Shown piece after piece: positions 9,079-17,608 of a stretch of 52,828 nucleotides of DNA. The DNA is from an uncultured Mollicutes bacterium. Its GTDB lineage: Bacteria > Bacillota_I > Bacilli_A > RF39 > UBA660. The position numbers and the translations under genes are program-made. Below the pieces are notes generated by a model. That model was not told the origin of the DNA. It did not search any database and saw only the letters and a list, made by a program, of their open reading frames with translations. Location of the stretch: NCBI GenBank assembly GCA_947652375.1, contig CANTCS010000009.1, forward strand, positions 1-52,828. The letters run 5' to 3'. Within the stretch, counting starts at the first letter, position 1. The number at the start of each line of letters is the position of its first letter.

Positions 9079-10461
9079 ATGAGTAGTTTAATAGATTTTT
9101 TGACTTCAAAAGAAATAATTGTAGTATATATAGTAGCTGCTTTTGCATGTTTATTATGTTTTGTTATATATTTAGTTGAGAAAAATACAGTTAATTTTAA
9201 AAGAAAATTAAATACAAAGAAATTAAATAAGTTAGTTGAGGAAAATGATGAGATTGACTTAGAAATAAATGAAAACTTTAAAAAGAAGGAAGTCGCTCAA
9301 AATAAAAATTTAGAAGCTAGTTCAGTTTCTGAATTAATTGAATCAACACTTGTAATGGATAAAAAAGAAGAAAAAACTGCAAGTAAAGAAATTGATTTAA
9401 ATACTAAGTCTTTAAATTTCTTTGAAGATAAAAAAGTTGATTTTGTTGAAAAAGGTGTTAATGCTATAGAAGAGAAAGAATCTTTAAATAAAAATATGGA
9501 AGAAGTTTTAAAAACTTCAAAAATAGATTTAATGGAGGATATTGAATTACTTGATGATGAGAATGAAGAGAGAGAAATTAATAGTAAATCATTAGATGAT
9601 AAGAAGTCTGAAACAGTGGAGTTAATGGCTTCTAAAATAGAAACTATTAAAAATAGTGATTATAATAAAAACAATAATGAAAATTTAGAAAGTTTTCCAA
9701 AAGAAGATAAAATAAATTTAAAAGATGATACTACTGAGTTACTTGATGGGGATATTGATTTAAACAATGAAACTTTGGAATTGATAGCTGAGCAAGAAAA
9801 AGTTGAATTAGAAGCTCAAGAGACAATAGAAGAACTTGATTTAGATAATAAAAAAAAGGATTTAGAGGATAATGAATTAGAGTATACAAGTATTGAACCT
9901 GATCCTGAAACAGCTAAATTAGAACTTGAGAAGATAACTGAGGAATTAAAAAAGCAAGAAAATATTTTTGATAATAATATTGCTTTAACAAATTATGAAG
10001 AAGAACAGGAAGAAAATGCTATTATTAGTTTGGAAGAGTTAATGAAAAAAAGTAAAGAGATGTATGCAGCTAATGAGGTGCATCAGTATGCTGATGAAGG
10101 TAATGAACCAATTAGTTTACAAGATTTAGAAGCAAGAGTTGCGCAAGATAAATTAACTAATAATAATGAGACTTTTGTTAATAAAAGTATTTCTCGAGAA
10201 GAAGTTTTAGAAACAAAGATGGATAATACAGAAGTAGAAACATTAGAAATTCTTGAGACAAATATAAAATCTGAAAGTGAAAAAAGAACTAGAAAATTTC
10301 GAAGTAGTCCTATTATTTCTCCTATTTATGGAATTGAAAAGACCAATGATAATGAGTTGGAATTAGAAAATACTGCTAATTATGAAAAATTAGATGAAGA
10401 AATAAAAAAGACTAATGAATTTCTTATGACATTGAGAGAATTACAAAGTAAACTTGATTAA
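9079..10461 (+). CDS. Membrane-anchored acidic coiled-coil protein with SPIISPIYG motif
   Basis: 460 residues. The first 12 are followed by one hydrophobic helix (about 13-34), a short basic stretch, and then about 370 residues extremely rich in Glu, Asp, Lys and Asn, probably disordered or coiled-coil and cytoplasmic. Near the C-terminus a basic patch leads into Ser-Pro-Ile-Ile-Ser-Pro-Ile-Tyr-Gly (410-418). A final Leu-heptad helix follows, ending in TLRELQSKLD. The conserved-looking ends joined by low-complexity sequence suggest a tethered scaffold that binds a partner through the C-terminal motif. Cell-division or envelope proteins of Bacilli have this kind of layout, but no family is assigned. 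AGAGGTGG precedes the ATG, and a terminator follows. Confidence 0.7.
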   Translation: MSSLIDFLTSKEIIVVYIVAAFACLLCFVIYLVEKNTVNFKRKLNTKKLNKLVEENDEIDLEINENFKKKEVAQNKNLEASSVSELIESTLVMDKKEEKTASKEIDLNTKSLNFFEDKKVDFVEKGVNAIEEKESLNKNMEEVLKTSKIDLMEDIELLDDENEEREINSKSLDDKKSETVELMASKIETIKNSDYNKNNNENLESFPKEDKINLKDDTTELLDGDIDLNNETLELIAEQEKVELEAQETIEELDLDNKKKDLEDNELEYTSIEPDPETAKLELEKITEELKKQENIFDNNIALTNYEEEQEENAIISLEELMKKSKEMYAANEVHQYADEGNEPISLQDLEARVAQDKLTNNNETFVNKSISREEVLETKMDNTEVETLEILETNIKSESEKRTRKFRSSPIISPIYGIEKTNDNELELENTANYEKLDEEIKKTNEFLMTLRELQSKLD

Positions 10462-10465
10462 AAAT

Positions 10466-10490
10466 ATGTAGATAATTCTGCATTTTTTTT
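10466..10490 (+). terminator. Terminator after the acidic membrane protein
   Basis: ATGTAG / CTGCAT stem (one G-U pair), 6-nt loop, then eight T. Confidence 0.6.
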
Positions 10491-10535
10491 ATACTATTTT
10501 CTATGTAAGTACATCTTTTAATTAGAACTTATCTA

Positions 10536-10544
10536 TGTTATAAT
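10536..10544 (+). promoter_or_regulatory. Extended -10 promoter of mtaB-recD2
   Basis: TGT followed by TATAAT (10539-10544). No good -35 box is seen. Confidence 0.5.
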
Positions 10545-10598
10545 ATTTAGGTAATTTATAAGTATATTTAGCGAATTATTAAGAAAGTTTGTGGTTAA

Positions 10599-11876
10599 AT
10601 GAGAAGTGTTGGTATTTTATCTTTAGGTTGTAAAGTTAATATGTATGAAAGTGAGTTTTTAATTAATGAATTAAAAAAGCATGGTTATGAGATTAGAAAA
10701 TTTAGTGATGTATGTGATGTTTATATAATTAATACTTGTACTGTTACTAATACTAGTGATGTTAAGTCGAGAAAAATGATTAGAAGTGCTATTAATCGTA
10801 ATAGCGAAGCTTGTGTTGTAGCGATGGGGTGTTTTGTTGAGGCGAATAAAGATTTAGAAATACCGGGGTTAGATATTATTATTGGTAATAAAGATAAGTC
10901 TAAAATAGTATCTTTATTGGATGAATGGTTTCTAAATAAAAAAATTATAAAAAAATTGTATTTTAATGAAATTGTAGAATTTGAGGATATGTATATAAAT
11001 GAGTTTCCAGGTCGTACTAGGGCTTTTGTAAAAATTCAGGATGGATGTGAAAATTTTTGTAGTTATTGTATAATTCCATATGTTCGAGGAAAATGTCGAA
11101 GTAAAAAAATAGAAACTATTTTGGAAGAGATTAAAGATTTAGTTAATAATAATTATAAAGAGATTGTTTTAACAGGTATTCATACTGGTAATTATGGTGT
11201 TGATTTGGATATAAATTTTCATATTTTATTAGAAGAGATTGTGAAGATACCAGGTTTAAGAAGATTACGAATTTCTTCTATTGAAATTACTGAGTTGACT
11301 GATGAGATATTGGATGTAATAGCAAAAAATAAGGTGATTGTTAATCATTTACATATTCCATTACAAGCTGGTAGTAATGAAATCCTTAAAAGAATGAATA
11401 GAAAATATGATTTAAACTATTATTTTGATAAAATTAAAAAAATTAGAAGGATAAGACCAGAGATTGCAATTTCGACTGATGTTATAGTTGGTTTTCCTGG
11501 AGAGAGTGAAGAATTATTTAATCAAACCATTAAAACAGTTAGAGATTTAGAATTTTCTAAAATACATGTCTTTCCTTATAGTGAGAGAAAAGGGACTAAA
11601 GCAATGCTTTTAGATGGAGTTGTTCCTATTACTTTTAGAAAAGCTCGAGCTAGAGAGTTATTAAATGTTTCTCGTGAATTGGAAATAAATTATATGAAAA
11701 AATTTCTTGGAAAACAGTTGGAAATTTTGATTGAAGAAGTAAAGAATGGAATAAGTTATGGTCATTCAGAAAACTTCTTATATGTAAAAGTTGAAAGTTT
11801 ATTAGAACATAATAATTTCTTTCTTGTAGAAATTATTGATATTAATTATCCTTATTGTATTGGGAGAATAGTTTAG
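10599..11876 (+). CDS. mtaB: tRNA t6A37 methylthiotransferase MtaB
   Basis: A radical-SAM enzyme that adds a methylthio group to N6-threonylcarbamoyladenosine-37 in tRNAs reading ANN codons. The N-terminal MTTase domain carries Cys11 (LGCKVN), Cys47 (INTCTVTN) and Cys78 (MGCF), ligands of the auxiliary 4Fe-4S cluster. The radical-SAM motif is Cys150-x3-Cys154-x2-Cys157. Typical downstream elements are present: HIPLQAGSNEILKRM, DVIVGFPGE, and a C-terminal TRAM-like domain. LGCKVN and CSYC-IIPYVRGKCRS distinguish it from MiaB and RimO. Length 425 is normal. A weak GTGG precedes the ATG. recD2 starts 10 nt downstream, so the two form an operon. Confidence 0.92.
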   Translation: MRSVGILSLGCKVNMYESEFLINELKKHGYEIRKFSDVCDVYIINTCTVTNTSDVKSRKMIRSAINRNSEACVVAMGCFVEANKDLEIPGLDIIIGNKDKSKIVSLLDEWFLNKKIIKKLYFNEIVEFEDMYINEFPGRTRAFVKIQDGCENFCSYCIIPYVRGKCRSKKIETILEEIKDLVNNNYKEIVLTGIHTGNYGVDLDINFHILLEEIVKIPGLRRLRISSIEITELTDEILDVIAKNKVIVNHLHIPLQAGSNEILKRMNRKYDLNYYFDKIKKIRRIRPEIAISTDVIVGFPGESEELFNQTIKTVRDLEFSKIHVFPYSERKGTKAMLLDGVVPITFRKARARELLNVSRELEINYMKKFLGKQLEILIEEVKNGISYGHSENFLYVKVESLLEHNNFFLVEIIDINYPYCIGRIV

Positions 11877-11886
11877 TGGAGGTTAT

Positions 11887-14079
11887 ATGGCTATATATAT
11901 AAAAGGTAATTACTCAAAAAGTATTTTTCAAAATAGTAATGGCTATAACATAGGTATTTTTCGAGTAAATGATACTAATGAAGAAAAACTTGCTGAATAT
12001 ATAGGAAGAACTATAACGTTTACTGGTTATTTTCATGAACTTAATAATATGGATACTTATATAATGTATGGTAAACTTGTTAATCATGAAAAATATGGGG
12101 AGCAATTTCAAGTTGAAAGTTATGAAAGATGTCGCCCTGAAGAAAAAGATGCAATTGTTGAATTTCTAACTAGTGGATTGTTTAAAGGAATAGGTGAGAA
12201 AAAGGCAAAAGCAATTGTAGAGGTAACAGGGAAAGATACTTTAAAAGTTATTTTAGAAAATCCTGATAATTTGATTTTGATTCCAGGTATAACTAAAGCA
12301 AATATAAATACTTTACATAATAAATTAAAAGAGTATGAAGAAAGTTATGAAATAATTCTTTATTTAACAGAAATGGGTTTTTCTACTAGAGATGCAATGC
12401 TTGTTTATAATACTTATAAAAAAAATACTAAAGATAAAATTGCTGAGAATATTTATCAATTAATTGATGATATTCATGAATTATATTTTAAAAAAATAGA
12501 TATTATTGCTCTTAGAAATGGATGTATGCGAGACTCATTAATACGAATTAAAGCTGCTATAGTTTATATTATGGATGAGGTTAGTAGTACTTATGGACAT
12601 TGTTATTATTATTGTGAAGAGATACAAAGTCTTTTGCCGCGAGTTATAGGTGTTAATTGCTCTTTAGAAATTTTTAATGAAGCTTTAAATGAACTTATAA
12701 TAGATTTAAAAATTATACATAAAGAAAATAGATATTATTTAAAAGAAATGTATGAAGCAGAAACTTTGATTGTTAAAAGATTTCGATTACTAAATAGTAA
12801 TAAAATTAATCCTTTAAAAACACTTTCTAAAACGATTAAAGATTTAGAGGAATTTTATGGAATTAAATATAATGCATGTCAATTAGAGGCGATAAAAAAG
12901 AGTTGTTACCGCGATTTTTTAATTATTACGGGTGGTCCTGGAACAGGAAAAACTACGATAATGAAAGGAATAACTGAACTATATCGGCAACTTAATAAAT
13001 TATCTTATGAAAAACTTGATGAGAAACTGGCATTATTAGCTCCAACAGGAAGAGCGGCTAAAAGAATGAGTGAGGCTACACAACTTAGAGCGAGTACTAT
13101 TCATAGATTTTTGAAATGGTCTAAGGAGACGAATAAATTTCAAATTAATGAGTATAATAAGAGCAAAGTTGAATTTGTTATTATAGATGAGGCTAGTATG
13201 ATTGATACATATTTAATGGCTAGTTTATTAAAAGGACTTTCTGCTAATTGTAAAATAGTGTTAGTTGGAGATGATCATCAGCTTCCGAGTGTTGGACCAG
13301 GAGATGTTTTACATGATTTGATAGAGTCTAAGAGTTTAGAGGTTGTAGAACTTACAGAACTTTATCGCCAAGGGAAAGATTCAAATATAATTAATTTAGC
13401 TTATGATATACGAAAAAAAAGTATTTGTTATGATATCTTTAATGTTTTAGATGATTTGACTTTTATTGAATGTGAAGATTATGAAGTAATAAATTATATT
13501 AAGGAAATTGCTAATACATATAAAGATTTGAACTATAAAAAGTTTCAGATATTAGCTCCTATGTATAAAGGATTAAATGGTATTGATGAGATAAATAATA
13601 AAGTTCAGGATATTTTTAATTGCAAAGATAAAGCAAAAATGGAACATAAAATAGGAGATGTTATTTTTAGAGAAAATGATAAGGTAATTCAGCTGACAAA
13701 TATGCCTGATGACAATGTATATAATGGTGATATTGGTTTGATTGATGTAATTAAAAATGGTCAAAAAAAAGAAGTGCATATTGATTTTGATAATAATATT
13801 GTTAAATATACCCCTTCTAATTTTAGTAATTTTCGACTGGCTTATGCCATTAGTATTCATAAGGCACAAGGATCGGAGTTTGATGTTGTTATTATTCCCA
13901 TTGTTAAGGGTTATAATAAAATGCTTTACCAAAAGTTAATTTATACAGCAGTAACTAGAGCGAAAAAAAAGCTATATTTAGTTGGAGATTTTAAAGCTTT
14001 GGAATTAGCTAGTAAAAATGATAGTTGTGATATTAGAAGAACTACTATTAAGTCTTATTTAATTGATGGTATAATTTAA
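11887..14079 (+). CDS. recD2: RecD2-type 5'-3' DNA helicase
   Basis: A superfamily 1B helicase of 730 residues, the stand-alone RecD2 found in bacteria lacking RecBC. The N-terminal OB-like region is followed by helix-hairpin-helix repeats (GIGEKKAKAIVE and a second IPGITKANINTL element near residues 115-150). The helicase core has Walker A GGPGTGKTT at about 349, a Q/TxGx PTGRAAKRM motif, DEASM at about 434, GDDHQLPSVGPG, TELYRQ, and C-terminal SIHKAQGSEFD and YTAVTRAKK. RecD2 in Bacillus and Deinococcus acts in replication-fork maintenance and repair. GGAGG lies six bases before the ATG, 10 nt after mtaB. Confidence 0.93.
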   Translation: MAIYIKGNYSKSIFQNSNGYNIGIFRVNDTNEEKLAEYIGRTITFTGYFHELNNMDTYIMYGKLVNHEKYGEQFQVESYERCRPEEKDAIVEFLTSGLFKGIGEKKAKAIVEVTGKDTLKVILENPDNLILIPGITKANINTLHNKLKEYEESYEIILYLTEMGFSTRDAMLVYNTYKKNTKDKIAENIYQLIDDIHELYFKKIDIIALRNGCMRDSLIRIKAAIVYIMDEVSSTYGHCYYYCEEIQSLLPRVIGVNCSLEIFNEALNELIIDLKIIHKENRYYLKEMYEAETLIVKRFRLLNSNKINPLKTLSKTIKDLEEFYGIKYNACQLEAIKKSCYRDFLIITGGPGTGKTTIMKGITELYRQLNKLSYEKLDEKLALLAPTGRAAKRMSEATQLRASTIHRFLKWSKETNKFQINEYNKSKVEFVIIDEASMIDTYLMASLLKGLSANCKIVLVGDDHQLPSVGPGDVLHDLIESKSLEVVELTELYRQGKDSNIINLAYDIRKKSICYDIFNVLDDLTFIECEDYEVINYIKEIANTYKDLNYKKFQILAPMYKGLNGIDEINNKVQDIFNCKDKAKMEHKIGDVIFRENDKVIQLTNMPDDNVYNGDIGLIDVIKNGQKKEVHIDFDNNIVKYTPSNFSNFRLAYAISIHKAQGSEFDVVIIPIVKGYNKMLYQKLIYTAVTRAKKKLYLVGDFKALELASKNDSCDIRRTTIKSYLIDGII

Positions 14080-14115
14080 TTTTTACTGGATACAATAATG
14101 TTAGAGGTGAATTAG

Positions 14116-14268
14116 ATGAAAAAGATAATTAAAATGGCTGCTGTAGCTTCGGGAGCTGGAGTAGTTGGATATATGTATTTAAAAAAGCATCCTGAAAAAG
14201 TTGCAAAAATGAAAAGTGCAGCTAAAGATGCTTCTAGAGCTATTTATAATAAATTAGATGGGGAATAA
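14116..14268 (+). CDS. Small membrane-associated protein, 50 residues (YtxH-like)
   Basis: AGAGGTGA lies five bases before the ATG. The product starts with a Lys-rich stub and a short Ala/Gly/Val helix (about residues 7-22). An amphipathic Lys/Ala helix follows (KKHPEKVAKMKSAAKDASRA), resembling the layout of YtxH-type general-stress small proteins. The terminator hairpin overlaps its stop codon, which supports a genuine 3' end. It lies between recD2 and map and could be read from the mtaB-recD2 transcript. Exact function unknown. Confidence 0.65.
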   Translation: MKKIIKMAAVASGAGVVGYMYLKKHPEKVAKMKSAAKDASRAIYNKLDGE

Positions 14269-14292
14269 GATTTATAGTCTTATTTCTTTTTT
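14264..14292 (+). terminator. Terminator overlapping the stop of the 50-residue gene
   Basis: AATAAGA / TCTTATT stem with a 7-nt loop, then a T-rich run. Confidence 0.65.
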
Positions 14293-14322
14293 TAGTGTAT
14301 AATAGATTTGGGAAGTGGTTAA

Positions 14323-15075
14323 ATGATATCTATAAAAAGTGAAAGAGAAATAGAATTGATGAGAAAAGCGGGCTTGTTAGTTTCCGAGATGCATAAATTT
14401 ATTAAACCTTATATTAAAGCAGGAATTACAACAAAAGAGTTAGATAAATTATGTGATGATTTTATTCTAAAACATAATGCAGTTCCTACTTGTAAAGGAT
14501 ATGAAGGATATCCAACAGCAACTTGTATTAGTGTTAATGAACAAGTTGTTCATGGGATACCCAATAATTATACTTTAAAAAATGGAGATATTGTGACTAT
14601 CGATGTCGTTATTGGTTATAAGGGTTATCAAGGAGATGCAGCTTGGACTTACGCGATTGGTAATATTGATGACGATAAAAAACATTTATTAGAGTATACT
14701 GAAAAAGCTTTATATGAGGGAGTAAGAATGGTTAAACCTGGAAATAGAATTGGTGATATTGCAAGTGCCATTCAAAAATATGCGGAAGCTCATAATTTAG
14801 GTGTTGTTCGAGAACTTTGTGGACATGGAATTGGTAGAGAAATGCATGAGGATCCTGAAGTACCGAATTTTGGTATTCCGAATACTGGTCCACGATTAAA
14901 ACCGGGAATGATTATATGTATCGAACCTATGTTAACATTTGGAAAAAGAGATGTTTTGCTTTTAGATGATGACTGGACTGTTGTTACGCAAGATAATAGC
15001 CCAGCGGCACATTATGAGCATACAGTTCTAGTTACACAAGATGGATATGAAATTTTAACGCCAAGATTAGATTAA
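14323..15075 (+). CDS. map: Methionine aminopeptidase type I
   Basis: Removes the initiator Met from nascent proteins. All five metal ligands of the pita-bread fold are present: Asp94 (TIDVV), Asp105 (GDAAW), His168 (GHGIGR), Glu201 (IEPML) and Glu232 (YEHT), plus substrate-site His77 (VVHGIP). The 250-residue length is that of the type Ia enzyme without an N-terminal zinc extension. GGAAGTGG precedes the ATG, and a TATAAT at 14298-14303 is the likely -10 element. The next gene starts 13 nt after the stop with AAAGGAG, so the two are probably co-transcribed. Confidence 0.95.
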   Translation: MISIKSEREIELMRKAGLLVSEMHKFIKPYIKAGITTKELDKLCDDFILKHNAVPTCKGYEGYPTATCISVNEQVVHGIPNNYTLKNGDIVTIDVVIGYKGYQGDAAWTYAIGNIDDDKKHLLEYTEKALYEGVRMVKPGNRIGDIASAIQKYAEAHNLGVVRELCGHGIGREMHEDPEVPNFGIPNTGPRLKPGMIICIEPMLTFGKRDVLLLDDDWTVVTQDNSPAAHYEHTVLVTQDGYEILTPRLD

Positions 15076-15088
15076 AAAGGAGAAAAAA

Positions 15089-16540
15089 ATGAAGAAGAGT
15101 TTTATTTTTTTAATAAATGGGTTAGGTATAGAAAAACCAGGCAGTTATAGTATATCAATTGATCAATGTATGCCTAACTTAGCTAGAACAAAAGAAACTT
15201 CTTTTTTTACTAGAGCAATTATTAGTGCATTAGAGTATAGAAGTGCTTATAAACAGTTTTTCTTAGGAGATACTTATAAATTGGAACTTAATTATATAAA
15301 AAATAATATAATTAATGATAATATAATTAATAACGCGATTTACCAAGATTTTTCTAAAAATATTATAAGTGATAAAAAAACAAAATTACATATTTTTGTT
15401 GAGCCTACTAATGATAAAATTGTTGAAGAGATAAATGATTTAGTTAATAAAATTAATTTAGAAAAAGAAAAGGAAGTATATTTACATTTAATTCTTCCAC
15501 AACAATCAATAAATGAATATAATGCTTTGATAAATATTATTAATTTTATTAAATATCGAATTGATGAACATATTACAGTAGGTTTTGTGATTGGAAAAGA
15601 ATATTTAAATGTAGATTTATCGAAAGATGAACTTTCTTTTATGAAAAAATTATTATTTTTTTGTTCTGCAGAAAGATGGACAGAAACTGATAAAAAATTA
15701 AAATCTTTACAAGAAGATAATATTAGACCTTGCAAGGCTCCTGGTTTTTGTGCAACTACTAAATGTACTTTAGAAAATAATGATGTGATTATGTTTTTTA
15801 ATACAAATAGAAATAATTATGATAATTTTTTACATGCAATTTATGATAATGCTAAGGAAGTATATAATTTAGATGATTTTAATTTACCGACTTATTCTTT
15901 GGTAAAATTAGATACTAAATACGAAATAAATAGTTTTGCCGAAAGTATAGTTTATGAAAATAGTTTAGCAAAAATGTTATTGAAAGCAAATAAAAAAGCT
16001 TTAATTATTAGTGATGAAAAAAATATTAGTTTAGTTAATTTTTTGGCAAATGGACAAAATTATATCAATAATCCTAGTATTTCTTTTATGAAACTTTCGC
16101 TTGCAACTTTTCAAAATGCTACTTTAATCAATAATTTATTAAATAATAGTAATTATGATTTGATTATATTTGATTATCATATGAAAGTTGATGAAACTAT
16201 AAATGAATTAAAAAATGAATTAGAAGAAGTTGATAAAGTTTTGAAATGTGTAGTAGATGCTTGTGCTAATAATCATTCTTTATTTATATCATCACTATAT
16301 GGTATTAAAAAAACTCTGCCTCTTGCTAATTATAATACAGAAGTTGTGAATCTTGATTATGAGATGGAAATACCAATATTTTTCTTTGATTATTCATATT
16401 TAAGAAGTAAATATTCTTTATTTCCTGGTGAAACTAATAAAATTTTAATGTCCGCAATGAAATGTATTTGGGATAATGAAGATATAGATTCATTAATAAG
16501 ACAAAAAGGTTTAATTAATAATTTATTTTTTAAAAAATAG
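15089..16540 (+). CDS. Degenerate cofactor-independent phosphoglycerate mutase-like protein (predicted pseudoenzyme)
   Basis: 483 residues that can be followed along GpmI (about 511 residues) by several landmarks. These are an N-terminal beta strand ending in LINGLG, a KLHIFVEP...VYLHLILPQ alternation, SAERWTETDKKL where GpmI has the Arg-Trp-x-x-x-Lys segment, and DVIMFFNTNR where GpmI has its Phe-Arg-Pro-Asp-Arg motif. SDEKNISLVNF matches the Thr-Glu-Lys-Tyr-x-His-Val-Thr-Phe element, and YDLIIFDY then SLFISSLYG correspond to the metal-binding segments. The catalytic residues are gone: the first metal Asp is Asn10, there is no nucleophilic-Ser motif, and neither the Asp-His-Gly-Asn nor the His-containing metal motifs remain. 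It is uninterrupted and has a strong AAAGGAG site, so it is an expressed protein rather than a decaying gene. Role unknown. Confidence 0.7.
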   Translation: MKKSFIFLINGLGIEKPGSYSISIDQCMPNLARTKETSFFTRAIISALEYRSAYKQFFLGDTYKLELNYIKNNIINDNIINNAIYQDFSKNIISDKKTKLHIFVEPTNDKIVEEINDLVNKINLEKEKEVYLHLILPQQSINEYNALINIINFIKYRIDEHITVGFVIGKEYLNVDLSKDELSFMKKLLFFCSAERWTETDKKLKSLQEDNIRPCKAPGFCATTKCTLENNDVIMFFNTNRNNYDNFLHAIYDNAKEVYNLDDFNLPTYSLVKLDTKYEINSFAESIVYENSLAKMLLKANKKALIISDEKNISLVNFLANGQNYINNPSISFMKLSLATFQNATLINNLLNNSNYDLIIFDYHMKVDETINELKNELEEVDKVLKCVVDACANNHSLFISSLYGIKKTLPLANYNTEVVNLDYEMEIPIFFFDYSYLRSKYSLFPGETNKILMSAMKCIWDNEDIDSLIRQKGLINNLFFKK

Positions 16541-16629
16541 TTATTTATGAATATTTATATTTGTTTGTGAAAAAATCTTATTTAGTAAAGTTGTTTTAGG
16601 AATATTTTTTAATTAATAGTAATAATTTA

Positions 16630-16638
16630 TGTTATAAT
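16630..16638 (+). promoter_or_regulatory. Extended -10 promoter of uppP
   Basis: TGT directly before TATAAT (16633-16638), 26 nt upstream of the start codon. Confidence 0.6.
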
Positions 16639-16664
16639 GAGTGTATTGAAAAGGAGAATTTATC

Positions 16665-17471
16665 ATGGATTTTATAAAGTATATAATTCTTGGGATTTTA
16701 CAAGGGATTACAGAACCTTTACCGATATCTAGTAGTGGTCATATTTTTTTATTTAAATCGCTTTTTGAAACTAATTTATTTAATGATTTAAATTTAGAAA
16801 TATTTTTAAATTTTGCATCTTTTATTGCGATATTAATAATATTTAGAAAAGATGTTATTAATTTAGTTAAGGGATTTTTTTCTTTTCTTTTTAACAAAGG
16901 TAAAACTTGTTTTGAAGAGTTTAAATATTGCATGTTAATTATTGTTGGAACTTTACCTGTTGGGATTTTGGGTTTAATAATTAAGGAGCCTTTGGAAGAG
17001 ATTTTAGCTAATAATATTTTTCTTGTTGGAATAGGTTTTTTGATAACGGCAGTTGCTCTTTTATTGGTTAAAAATTCAAAGGGTAAGAAAGAGGATTGTG
17101 ATATAACATATCGTGATGCAATTATAATTGGTTTGTGTCAAGCGATTGCTTTAACTCCGGGAATTTCTAGAAGTGGAATGACATTAGTAGGTTGTTTATT
17201 ATGTGGTCTTTCTAGAAATAGTTCATTAAAATATACTTTTATGTTGTATTTTCCAGTAAGTGTTGTTACAATGATTCTTGGAGTTAAGGATATAATTGAT
17301 GGAGGACTTGTTGTAAATTTATTAGGTTATTATACTATTGGAATGGTTTTTTCATTTATTTTTACTTATTTTTCATATAAGTTGTTAAGTGAGATAGTAA
17401 AAAATGGTAAATTATGGAAATTTTCTATATATTTAATAATTATAGCTTTGTTTACTATATTATATTTTTAA
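16665..17471 (+). CDS. uppP: Undecaprenyl-diphosphatase UppP/BacA
   Basis: An integral membrane phosphatase that regenerates undecaprenyl phosphate from its diphosphate for cell-wall synthesis; family members raise bacitracin tolerance. Both signature motifs are intact: (E)PLPISSSGH with Glu17 and the Ser22-24 run, and PGISRSGMT from about residue 164. About eight membrane helices are spread over 268 residues, the normal size. AAAGGAG lies before the ATG. It is transcribed alone between its own promoter and terminator. The bacitracin-type Bce modules of the window are 20 kb away and not linked to it. Confidence 0.95.
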   Translation: MDFIKYIILGILQGITEPLPISSSGHIFLFKSLFETNLFNDLNLEIFLNFASFIAILIIFRKDVINLVKGFFSFLFNKGKTCFEEFKYCMLIIVGTLPVGILGLIIKEPLEEILANNIFLVGIGFLITAVALLLVKNSKGKKEDCDITYRDAIIIGLCQAIALTPGISRSGMTLVGCLLCGLSRNSSLKYTFMLYFPVSVVTMILGVKDIIDGGLVVNLLGYYTIGMVFSFIFTYFSYKLLSEIVKNGKLWKFSIYLIIIALFTILYF

Positions 17472-17476
17472 AAATA

Positions 17477-17496
17477 AAAATGCTTTGCATTTTGTT
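17477..17496 (+). terminator. Terminator of uppP
   Basis: Perfect AAAATGC / GCATTTT stem, 3-nt loop, T-rich tail. Confidence 0.75.
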
Positions 17497-17608
17497 TTCT
17501 TTTTATTTTAATTTACTATATTAATTTAATTTATTAGTAATTGATGGAAATTATAAACTTATGCTAAATAGCTTTGAGTTTTAATTTTTTTCTTTGTGGG
17601 TGGTTTAT

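Noticed and set aside
11914..12111. Minus-strand open frame inside recD2
   Set aside because: A shadow frame in AT-rich coding DNA: Ile/Lys/Phe-rich, no ribosome site, fully inside a conserved gene. The same applies to the minus-strand frames at 13573, 15340, 16739, 23120, 23253, 26948, 38509, 41223, 43894 and 45034.
15089..16540. Active cofactor-independent phosphoglycerate mutase
   Set aside because: Nearly all metal ligands and the nucleophilic Ser segment are replaced, so a catalytic assignment would be wrong despite the shared fold signature.
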